From JBFGSX01 sp041581335 (GTDB lineage: Archaea > Thermoplasmatota > E2 > JACPAO01 > JAHFTW01), in the NCBI GenBank assembly GCA_041581335.1, contig JBFIDG010000098.1, forward strand, positions 1 through 8,082: 8,082 bases of DNA, in the 5' to 3' direction. The notes beneath the pieces were generated by a model that did no database searches, had not been told where the DNA came from, and saw nothing but the letters and a program-made list of their open reading frames with translations. Positions 1 to 5,473 of the stretch are shown here, one piece after another; the first letter of the stretch is position 1; each line of letters starts with the position of its first letter. Made by a program: the position numbers and the translations under genes.

Positions 1-474
1 GCTGTGGGCGATCTCGAGGCAACTGTTGAGGTCGAAGACGTCGAGGCTGCAGACCTTGTGGATGATCCACCAGGCGAACAGCGCCGTGACGGCCAGCAAT
101 GTGACCAGCAGGGCACCGATGGCCCAGCCGTTCATGACGCGGGTCTGGCGCTTCTGCCGCCACCAGACGGCGAGCACCCACAGGCCCATGGCGATGACCG
201 TCGACGTGAGCGCGACGACCTTGGCCGGGGGTTCGATGCGTTTGCAGGGGTCTTGGCTGCGGCCCTCTTGGCCGCCGCTCTCCGTCGGGGTCCCGGGGTC
301 GCTCGGGGCCGTGGGAATGGGGTTGCCGCCGCTCGGGCCACCTTCGTTGCCGTTGTCGTCCCCCAGCGGCAGCGGTTCCTCCAGCAGGACGTTCAACAAC
401 GCCAGGCTGGCGAGGACCGCGACGAGGACCGCGACGGTGCCCAGGAGGATGCGGGCGCGGCTTGGGCCGTCCAT
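1..474 (-). CDS. Three-helix membrane protein, unknown function (partial, runs off left edge)
   Basis: This is an open reading frame of 158 codons on the minus strand with no stop before the window edge, so the C-terminus is missing. I do not recognise a family. Residues 8-32 form a hydrophobic signal-anchor helix. Residues 33-84 are a polar Gly/Pro/Ser/Asp-rich linker with Cys77. Residues 85-105 and 116-138 are two further membrane helices, joined by a basic loop (RQKRQTR). The positive-inside rule puts the N-terminus and this loop in the cytoplasm, and the linker and the C-terminal Cys142/Cys152 outside. I chose the ATG at 474. An in-frame ATG at 534 would add 20 residues, but that stretch is Gly-rich and has A/T-ending codons unlike the rest of the gene, so it is probably leader. 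The gene is divergent from the zinc-ribbon gene at 633. That it is coding is well supported by membrane segments and codon bias; the function is unknown. Confidence 0.75.
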   Translation of the reverse strand, partial: MDGPSRARILLGTVAVLVAVLASLALLNVLLEEPLPLGDDNGNEGGPSGGNPIPTAPSDPGTPTESGGQEGRSQDPCKRIEPPAKVVALTSTVIAMGLWVLAVWWRQKRQTRVMNGWAIGALLVTLLAVTALFAWWIIHKVCSLDVFDLNSCLEIAHS

Positions 475-560
475 GGGAGGCCGGACGGAGATCCATCCTT
501 TGCCTCCTGGTACAGCACCTCCTCCACCACGCATAACGAGGCACGAGGCGGGGCTCCCCT

Positions 561-567
561 CTAAACG
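561..567 (-). promoter_or_regulatory. Possible TATA-like element upstream of the left-edge membrane protein gene
   Basis: On the minus strand a CCGTTTAGAG stretch stands out as AT-rich in this GC-rich spacer. It lies about 29 nt upstream of the ATG at 534 and about 89 nt upstream of the preferred ATG at 474. If it is the TATA box, the mRNA would start near 535-537. It would then either be leaderless from 534 or carry a leader of about 60 nt before 474. Weak evidence. Confidence 0.25.
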
Positions 568-602
568 GTTGTTGATGCGTTGTTTGAACGTCAGGAGACA
601 CG

Positions 603-610
603 CTTTCAAG
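603..610 (+). promoter_or_regulatory. TATA-like element for the zinc-ribbon gene
   Basis: CTTTCAAG is centred about 26 nt before the TTG start at 633, the spacing expected of an archaeal TATA box when the mRNA begins at or near the start codon. No Shine-Dalgarno sequence is visible between it and the start. Confidence 0.3.
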
Positions 611-632
611 CCCGGCCGCCATCGCTCGGTCG

Positions 633-1085
633 TTGGTCGACGTCGTCTGCCCTCAATGCACGACCGTGGTGCGCGCCGCCCCTGGCTCGTACGCACGCTG
701 CTCGAACTGTGGTTACAGCGGTGGCTCCGTCCCTGGCCCTGACCAGGTGCAGGTGTTCTCCGCGCCCTACGAGTTCCTGCCCAGCGATCCGTTTCCTAAG
801 GAGGAAGAAGAGGATGAAGAAGAGAAGGAGGCCCCGAAGGAGACGAGCCGCGTCGCGTTGACAGCGCTCATCTTGGGCCTGACAGGCGTCATCATCCCGT
901 TCGCGCCTCCCGTCGCCATCGGTTTTGGCATCGGCGGCATCGTGCACACCAACAAGCACCCCGACGAGTTCAAGGGCAAGGGACTCGCCGTCGTCGGACT
1001 GGTGTTCGGTGTGCTGACCATGACGGCTTGGTTCATCATCATCGTCAGCGGGCTCGCCGCCATCGGCAGTTTCCTGCCGGGTTGA
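633..1085 (+). CDS. Zinc-ribbon protein with DUF4190-type membrane domain
   Basis: This is a 150-residue protein of unknown role. A short N-terminal zinc ribbon has cysteines at 6, 9, 23 and 26 (CPQC-X13-CSNC), enough for one structural zinc. A linker follows with a run of acidic residues around 57-65. Two hydrophobic segments come next: about 74-106, with a PFAPP kink, and about 117-147. They are joined by a short polar loop (HTNKHPDEFKGKG). The pattern of an ALxLGLxG helix, a short loop and GKGLAVxGLxxGV matches the DUF4190 family, small membrane modules common in bacteria and archaea. The start is TTG. It is the only usable start before the first CxxC, because the frame is closed by a TGA at 585-587. 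There is no ribosome binding site; a TATA-like element sits at the leaderless distance. The gene converges on the sulfurtransferase gene with a 22-bp gap. Likely an inner-membrane protein with a cytoplasmic ribbon. Confidence 0.85.
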   Translation: MVDVVCPQCTTVVRAAPGSYARCSNCGYSGGSVPGPDQVQVFSAPYEFLPSDPFPKEEEEDEEEKEAPKETSRVALTALILGLTGVIIPFAPPVAIGFGIGGIVHTNKHPDEFKGKGLAVVGLVFGVLTMTAWFIIIVSGLAAIGSFLPG

Positions 1086-1107
1086 AGGGAAGCTCGAAAG
1101 CCCTCGC

Positions 1108-1980
1108 TCAGGCGTTCTGGGTCTTCTCGACCGGGCGCTCAGCGTCCGGGCGGCACCATTCGGACCAGCTGCCCGGGTAGAGCGCGGCGGTGCCCATGCC
1201 GGCGATCTCGAGGGCCAGGACGTTGTGCGCCGAGGTGACGCCGCTGCCGCAGTACACGGCGACCTTGCCGGCTTCTTGGACCCCAAGGGCTGACTCGTAC
1301 CGTGCCCTGAGTTCGTCCGGGCTCAGGAAGCGCCCATCCGGCTCCAGGTTGCCCGCGAAATGAAGGTTCATGGCGCCGGGGATGTGGCCGGCGACGGGGT
1401 CGATGGGCTCCACCTCGCCGTGGTAGCGCTCGGGGGCGCGGGCATCGACGAGCTGGAAAGCGCCTGCTTCGGCTTCGAAGTCGGCGGTGATGCGGATGGC
1501 GTCGATCGTCGGCATGCTGCCAGGGCGGCCGCCGAAATGGCCTTCCTTGGGCCGCCGGCGGTCCTTGGTGACCGGGAGCCCCAGTGACTTCCAGCGCTGC
1601 AGGCCGCCGTCGATGACGGCGACGTTCTCGTGACCGTAATGCCGCAGCAGCCACCAGAGGCGCGCCGCCCAGATGCCTCCGGCGTCGTCGTACACGGCGA
1701 CCTGGGTGTCATCGTCGACGCCGAAGGTCTGCAAGAAGCGTTGGAAGACGCCAGGGATGGGCAACGGGTGCCGGCCTTTGTGGCCGTCGCCGCGGGGCCC
1801 GGACAGGTCGCGGTCGATGTGCGCATGGTAGGCACCGGGGACGTGGCCTTTGGCGTACTCCTTGGGGCCCCACTCGGGGTCTGTCAAGGCGTGACGTACG
1901 TCAAAGACGACCCAGCCGGGGTTGTCGATGTTCTCGAAGACCGTCTCCGCACTGACAAGTCCGTGGTGGTACTCGGGCAC
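1108..1980 (-). CDS. Two-domain rhodanese-family sulfurtransferase (thiosulfate / 3-mercaptopyruvate type)
   Basis: This 290-residue protein has the usual length and tandem layout of two-domain sulfurtransferases, which move a sulfane sulfur through a cysteine persulfide to cyanide, thiols or carrier proteins in the cytoplasm. The N-terminal rhodanese domain (about 8-138) is inactive: Asp99 stands where the catalytic cysteine would be (VAVYDDAGG). The C-terminal domain (about 160-281) carries Cys244 in the loop CGSGVT and the family motif around YPGSWSEW (268-275). The CGSGV loop resembles 3-mercaptopyruvate sulfurtransferases. The substrate arginine of the DARxxxRY motif is present (Arg185), but the second arginine of mercaptopyruvate enzymes is replaced (EPID, Ile193), so the donor is uncertain. 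The start is GTG; no signal peptide. A TATA-like element 26 nt upstream suggests its own leaderless transcript, although the gene follows the lipoprotein gene by 41 bp on the same strand. Confidence 0.93.
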   Translation of the reverse strand: MPEYHHGLVSAETVFENIDNPGWVVFDVRHALTDPEWGPKEYAKGHVPGAYHAHIDRDLSGPRGDGHKGRHPLPIPGVFQRFLQTFGVDDDTQVAVYDDAGGIWAARLWWLLRHYGHENVAVIDGGLQRWKSLGLPVTKDRRRPKEGHFGGRPGSMPTIDAIRITADFEAEAGAFQLVDARAPERYHGEVEPIDPVAGHIPGAMNLHFAGNLEPDGRFLSPDELRARYESALGVQEAGKVAVYCGSGVTSAHNVLALEIAGMGTAALYPGSWSEWCRPDAERPVEKTQNA

Positions 1981-2002
1981 AGGTGCTGACAGTCTTGCCC
2001 CG

Positions 2003-2010
2003 TGATAAGG
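2003..2010 (-). promoter_or_regulatory. TATA-like element for the sulfurtransferase gene
   Basis: On the minus strand CCTTATCA is centred 25-26 nt upstream of the GTG start at 1980, in the short gap after the lipoprotein stop. The spacing fits a leaderless archaeal promoter and no Shine-Dalgarno sequence is present. This is seen by eye only. Confidence 0.4.
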
Positions 2011-2021
2011 TCACGGCCGTG

Positions 2022-2798
2022 TCACGGGCGGCTGACGACGACCTTGCCGTTCATGGCACTGGGGTCGTTGCCGGTCACGATGAGCGGCGAGTTCAGCGTG
2101 AAGCTGCACGAGGTGAGCATCGTGAAGTCGACGTTGAGCGTCGAGCCGGCGCTGACCGTGCCCCCCTCCGGCGTGACGCCGTTGGTGCAGGTCCAGCTCA
2201 ACGTGAGGTCGTATTGGAGCTGGTTGTCGAAGGTGACGCCGTCGCCGACGGTGATGCCGACCTCGCTGTCGTCGAGGGCAGGCGGCAAGCCGCTTGCCGT
2301 GATCGGCGTGCGGGAGCCCGATGCGCTGACCGCGGTGACGTCGATGGTGCCCAGGTCGACCCAGATGTTCTTGGCGTCGATGAGCATGTATCCCTTCAGG
2401 TAGAACATGCCGACCTCGTCGGAGACGAAGGTGGCGTTGAAGGCGTCGGGGAAGTCCTTGTGCTGTTGGCCGGTGACCTGCATCCCCCAGTCGTCGGGGC
2501 CGGTCTCGTTCGTGACGGGGTCGTTGCTGAGGCTGGCACGGATGCGGCTATCCATGGAGTGGACCGCCTGGCGGGTGCCGTTGTCGAGGCGCCAGCCGAA
2601 GTCGGCGCCTGCGAACTGCTCGACGGTGCTCGGCAGGCCCTCGATGACCATGGTGGGTTCGACGTGCTGGACGCAGTCACCCATGGCGTCGATGTAGTGG
2701 GTCAGTTCATCACAGGGCGGCAGGGCATTGGCATCATCGTCGCCGGTGCAGCCCGAGAACAGGATGGCGGCCACGAACAGCCAGGCCAGTTGCTTCAT
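2022..2798 (-). CDS. Secreted beta-rich lipoprotein, unknown function
   Basis: This is a 258-residue exported protein. MKQ is followed by a hydrophobic stretch ending in LFSGC, so Cys17 is the probable lipid attachment site and the protein should be anchored on the outer face of the membrane. The mature part begins with a short acidic stretch (TGDDD) and has four more cysteines (29, 42, 204, 231) that could form two disulfides. The rest is rich in alternating Val/Thr/Ile strands and looks like one or two beta-sandwich domains: about 45-160, with the stretch DNGTRQAVHSMDSRIR, and about 175-258. I do not recognise a family. Two in-frame ATGs exist, at 2804 and 2798. I prefer 2798 because a TATA-like element lies about 25 nt upstream of it and it gives a normal signal peptide. 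Its stop lies 41 bp before the sulfurtransferase start. Confidence 0.85.
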   Translation of the reverse strand: MKQLAWLFVAAILFSGCTGDDDANALPPCDELTHYIDAMGDCVQHVEPTMVIEGLPSTVEQFAGADFGWRLDNGTRQAVHSMDSRIRASLSNDPVTNETGPDDWGMQVTGQQHKDFPDAFNATFVSDEVGMFYLKGYMLIDAKNIWVDLGTIDVTAVSASGSRTPITASGLPPALDDSEVGITVGDGVTFDNQLQYDLTLSWTCTNGVTPEGGTVSAGSTLNVDFTMLTSCSFTLNSPLIVTGNDPSAMNGKVVVSRP

Positions 2799-2818
2799 GG
2801 GCATGGGGTGGCCGGGAC

Positions 2819-2826
2819 GATATTTG
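2819..2826 (-). promoter_or_regulatory. TATA-like element for the lipoprotein gene
   Basis: On the minus strand CAAATATC is the most AT-rich octamer in the neighbourhood. It is centred 24-25 nt upstream of the ATG at 2798 and lies wholly in the 32-bp gap after the upstream gene's TAA. It supports the 2798 start and a separate leaderless transcript. Confidence 0.45.
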
Positions 2827-2830
2827 GGGG

Positions 2831-4003
2831 TTATGGTGGTGAGGATGCGCGGACATGCAACCTGGCAAGCAGATCACTGGCACGGACCCGTTCTGCGCCG
2901 TCCTTGTTGATGGTCACGAGCAGTCCGGCCCGGACCATCTCTTCGATGGCGTCGATGTAGGCGACCTCACGGCCCAGGCCCTCTGCCTGGAGCGCCGCCC
3001 GGGACAGGCATGGGTCCGAGATGACCCGCCCAGCGATCTCCTGGCCCAAAGGCGACAGGAACGCATGGGCGGCGCGTGGGTGCTCTTTGGCAGCCGGATG
3101 GGGCAGACAATAGCGGCGCGGCACGCCGGGCAAAGCGGCCAAGGCGCCTTTGGCGGCCATCCGTTCCAGCGACCACGTCGCCTTGGCCCGGGTCACGCCG
3201 TGGGCCGCCGCGATGGCCGCCGCATCGTGATGGCCGGCGCGGACGGCGTCGATGATGGCGCTCTGGCCGCCGAGAGGGATGATCCGGGCGCCTATCACCA
3301 GGGGTCCTTGGGCGAGTCGGACGACCACGTGCCGGGCATGGTCCCAGATCCAGTCGCGTCGGACGACGCTGAAGATCGCGCCAGCGACGAGGGCGATGCC
3401 GAGCGCCCACGCCGCGACCTGGGCGACGGGCTGTCCTTGAAGAGGCGCCGGCAAGACCCTGTCGGCGCCGGCGGCGAGCCACACGACCCCGGCGCCGGCC
3501 GAGCCGTCACCAGCGCTGGCTGCCGTGGCACGACCTGCCCCGTCGTCAGGGCCGCCGGGGGTGCTCGTGGCGGCGTCCGTGTCCGCGGGCGCCGGGGTGG
3601 GGGCCGCCGGTGCCGGTGGGGACGTCGAGACGGTGCCGTCGCCCGGCGACACGGGGTGAGCCGCCGTGGACCCATTGGGGGACGTCGGCGCGTCCTGGCC
3701 CGCGCTGGACGCGTTCGTGGTGGAGACGGTGGTCGTCGAGGGTTCTGTGGTGGCCGCGGAGCCGTCTGTGGTGGAAATGGTCGTCGAGGGTTCTGTGGCC
3801 CCCTGCGCTGGGGTCGAGCTTCCGTTGGCCGAGCCGTCCGTGGTGCTCGTCTGCGAGGTGTCGTTGGTGCCCGGCTCCGCTGGCGGCGGCGCCGGGTCGA
3901 CGACATCACCGCTGGGCTGACCGTTACCCTTGCCCTTGTCGGGCTTGGCTTCGGCGACCGCCAGACAGAGCAGCAGCACGATGAGCAGTACGCTCCACTT
4001 CAA
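2831..4003 (-). CDS. Membrane-tethered winged-helix protein with Ser/Thr/Pro-rich extracellular stalk
   Basis: This 390-residue protein has a clear modular layout. Residues 1-19 are a signal peptide, likely cleaved after AEA. Residues 20-190 form a low-complexity stalk rich in Ser, Thr, Pro, Gly and Ala, with four NxS/T sequons near 47, 60, 97 and 110 that could be glycosylated. A membrane helix spans about 192-214 and is followed by basic residues (RRD), placing the C-terminus in the cytoplasm. Residues about 245-300 and 320-385 look like two winged-helix domains: AIIDAVRAGHHDAAAIAAAHG then a second helix with RAKATWSLERM, and later LSRAALQAEGLG then AIEEMVRAGLLVTI. An external stalk joined to DNA-binding-like domains suggests a surface-signal regulator held at the membrane, as seen in other archaea. 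That role is inferred. The start is TTG, chosen because it gives a perfect signal peptide. The gene sits 80 bp downstream of the lysyl oxidase gene. Confidence 0.82.
   Translation of the reverse strand: MKWSVLLIVLLLCLAVAEAKPDKGKGNGQPSGDVVDPAPPPAEPGTNDTSQTSTTDGSANGSSTPAQGATEPSTTISTTDGSAATTEPSTTTVSTTNASSAGQDAPTSPNGSTAAHPVSPGDGTVSTSPPAPAAPTPAPADTDAATSTPGGPDDGAGRATAASAGDGSAGAGVVWLAAGADRVLPAPLQGQPVAQVAAWALGIALVAGAIFSVVRRDWIWDHARHVVVRLAQGPLVIGARIIPLGGQSAIIDAVRAGHHDAAAIAAAHGVTRAKATWSLERMAAKGALAALPGVPRRYCLPHPAAKEHPRAAHAFLSPLGQEIAGRVISDPCLSRAALQAEGLGREVAYIDAIEEMVRAGLLVTINKDGAERVRASDLLARLHVRASSPP
3731..3798 (-). repeat. 48-nt-period direct repeat in the stalk-coding region
   Basis: The same 20-base word (plus strand begins GGTCGTCGAGGG and ends TCTGTGG) occurs at 3731-3750 and 3779-3798, exactly 48 nt apart. 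The flanks are similar but imperfect, and a further related GAGCCGTC(T/C)GTGGTG motif occurs near 3760 and 3830. The period is 16 codons, so the repeat keeps frame and encodes TEPSTT-like blocks of the Ser/Thr stalk. It is likely a coding minisatellite that can change stalk length. Confidence 0.7.
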
Positions 4004-4046
4004 CGGCTAGGATTAGCGCGGGCCAAGGCAATGAGGCCGTGCGGGA

Positions 4047-4085
4047 AGGGTGGGCCGGCTGGTGGCCGGACCGGCCCTTCACCCT
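4047..4085. repeat. Imperfect inverted repeat over the lysyl oxidase stop codon
   Basis: AGGGTG (4047-4052) pairs with CACCCT (4080-4085), and GGCCGG (4053-4058) with CCGGCC (4071-4076). A 3-nt bulge interrupts one arm and the loop is 12 nt. It spans the TAG stop of the leftward gene and lies in the 80-bp gap before the next gene, so it could mark an mRNA 3' end. There is no T-run, so a terminator role is not established. Confidence 0.35.
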
Positions 4086-5304
4086 AGGCCGATTCGGGGT
4101 TATCGTACAAGGCCCGCACTTCGACGACGGAGACCTGGCCGCCTTCGATATGGATCAGCAGCGCCGCGTCGTTGTCGGTCTCATCCGTCTCTTCCAGCGT
4201 GTTGGCCCCATCCGCGATACTGACGAGCTCGTAGACGCCATCCGGCACGCCGGGGATGTCGATGTACTGGTCTGCCAGTTCAGGCCAGTAGTAGTCATAC
4301 ATGCCCCGCGTGATGCCCATGCTCCAGCCGCCGGCCGGATCGGGGATGAGGCATTCCTGCTCGGCGCGCTGCTGCCCCCCGGACGGCGCTTCAGGATGCT
4401 CCATGTCACCCCAGTCAAGGAAGCAGAAACCGCGCTTGACGCCGACACCGACCTGGTCGCCGCGCAGCCCGGTCTCCACATCGTGCTTGTACAGCGCGAA
4501 GTGGGCGAGGCCTTCGTAATGGAAGTGTCCGTGGCTGGGGTGGATCTCGGCGCCCGATGCGCCGTGTTCGCGGAAGCCGTCGACGGTGTAGACGCGCTGG
4601 GTGAAGCGCCCCAGCCCCGCGGCGGCCATGGCCCCCTGGACGTAGTCCAGGTGGACCTCCAAGGGACCGTCCCCCACGTTGCCGACGGCGTTGCCGAGGC
4701 GGAGGCAGCGGCTCGCACCCTCCTCAGCTTGTTCTTCAGGGTAGCATTGGCCGAGGTAGAGCTCGATGGGCGTCAATGTGACGAGATTAGGAAGCAGGTC
4801 GCCGCCGGGCACCGCCGGGACCTCGGTGTGGCGCAGGCGGATGTTGCCCGTGAACTCTCCGGCGCCTTCGACGACGACATGGTAGACCCCGCGGGGCTCC
4901 CAGGCAACGGCGCGTGCCAGGTCGTAGCCACGGCGGTCGATGCTGACCGGCTCGCCTTCCTGGACCAGGGAGATGCGGAATCCAGCACTGGCGGTGCCGT
5001 CCCAGTACACGCGGGCGTCGACCCAGGCCGACGCGGCGGGTGCAGGCACGTCCTCGGCCCCGAAGCTCAGCACCTGACAGGTGCCGTCGCAGGCGCCGCC
5101 GAAGACGATCTCGGAACGGAGGCCGACCTCCAGCGCGGCCGGGGCACGGGCCGGCGGGGCTTCGACGGCGCGGGTGCGAGGGCCTTCGACGGGCACACTC
5201 TCAGCCCTCATCTCAAGCACAGGGGTGTCTTGCACAGGCTCCGAGGGGCTCGCGGCGCAGCCGGCCAGGCCGGCCATCACAATGACAAGGACGATCCAAC
5301 GCAT
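4084..5304 (-). CDS. Lysyl oxidase family copper amine oxidase, secreted lipoprotein
   Basis: This 406-residue protein should oxidise primary amines such as the lysine epsilon-amino group to aldehydes outside the cell. A signal peptide ends in the lipobox LAGC (Cys16). Residues about 55-165 form an N-terminal beta-rich region with Cys72/Cys76. The lysyl oxidase domain covers about 172-388. It has the copper motif HPSHGHFH (255-262), matching HSCHQHYH of animal enzymes, so all metal histidines are present. Lys290 in KRGFC and Tyr339 in YDYYW align with the human Lys320 and Tyr355 that form the lysine tyrosylquinone cofactor. The stretch QYIDIPGVPDGVYEL matches the conserved WIDITDV-PGxY segment. 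Cys294 and Cys318 may form a disulfide. I set the start at the ATG at 5304. The frame stays open upstream to 5607, but that part overlaps the transketolase gene and lacks a signal sequence. A TATA-like element lies 26 nt upstream. Archaeal members are known but sparse. Confidence 0.88.
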   Translation of the reverse strand: MRWIVLVIVMAGLAGCAASPSEPVQDTPVLEMRAESVPVEGPRTRAVEAPPARAPAALEVGLRSEIVFGGACDGTCQVLSFGAEDVPAPAASAWVDARVYWDGTASAGFRISLVQEGEPVSIDRRGYDLARAVAWEPRGVYHVVVEGAGEFTGNIRLRHTEVPAVPGGDLLPNLVTLTPIELYLGQCYPEEQAEEGASRCLRLGNAVGNVGDGPLEVHLDYVQGAMAAAGLGRFTQRVYTVDGFREHGASGAEIHPSHGHFHYEGLAHFALYKHDVETGLRGDQVGVGVKRGFCFLDWGDMEHPEAPSGGQQRAEQECLIPDPAGGWSMGITRGMYDYYWPELADQYIDIPGVPDGVYELVSIADGANTLEETDETDNDAALLIHIEGGQVSVVEVRALYDNPESA

Positions 5305-5326
5305 GCCGGCCGAACTCCGTGACAGC

Positions 5327-5334
5327 GCTTTAGG
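5327..5334 (-). promoter_or_regulatory. TATA-like element for the lysyl oxidase gene
   Basis: On the minus strand CCTAAAGC is centred 26 nt upstream of the ATG at 5304, in the 169-bp spacer between the divergent lysyl oxidase and transketolase genes. A GGAG also occurs 10 nt before the ATG, so both leaderless and weakly led translation are possible. Confidence 0.4.
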
Positions 5335-5422
5335 CATTGCGCGGCCGCCCAAGACCAACCCGTGACCAGTGCTGTATTTGAACGATGGACGCCGCCGGCG
5401 ACCTGGTTTGTGGACAGGCCAA

Positions 5423-5451
5423 GGCGTGTACGACGCCCCTAGCCTTTTGTG
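5423..5451 (+). promoter_or_regulatory. Transketolase operon promoter: TATA-like element with adjacent inverted repeat
   Basis: CCTTTTGTG at 5443-5451 is centred about 27 nt before the GTG start at 5474, the leaderless distance. Immediately upstream, GGCGT (5423-5427) and ACGCC (5433-5437) form a short inverted repeat with a 5-nt spacer, where an operator could sit. The TATA-like call is by eye; the operator idea is speculative. Confidence 0.38.
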
Positions 5452-5473
5452 ACACCCCCACGTCGCCGGCACC

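Noticed and set aside
430..496. Minus-strand ATG at 496 with a GGAGG a few bases upstream
   Set aside because: It opens a different frame from the membrane protein and yields a His/Pro/Arg-rich product; the Shine-Dalgarno match looks accidental.
4..742. Two overlapping plus-strand open frames in the left 740 bases
   Set aside because: They lie opposite a minus-strand membrane protein with clear helices and good codon bias; their translations are low-complexity.
1086..1104. Bidirectional terminator hairpin between the convergent zinc-ribbon and sulfurtransferase genes
   Set aside because: Only two short 3-bp stems with a bulge and no T-run; too weak to call.
1983..2960. Plus-strand open frame of about 325 codons opposite the lipoprotein gene
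   Set aside because: Val/Asp/Gly/Arg-rich shadow without motifs; it spans two real minus-strand genes and their promoter gap.
2855..4087. Plus-strand open frame of about 410 codons opposite the tethered winged-helix gene
   Set aside because: Arg/Gly/Asp-rich translation typical of the antisense of a GC-rich gene; no motif. The minus-strand protein has a signal peptide, stalk and membrane helix.
4039..5322. Long plus-strand open frame opposite the lysyl oxidase gene
   Set aside because: It mirrors the codon bias of the real gene on the other strand, has no recognisable domain, and conflicts with a gene whose catalytic residues are all present.
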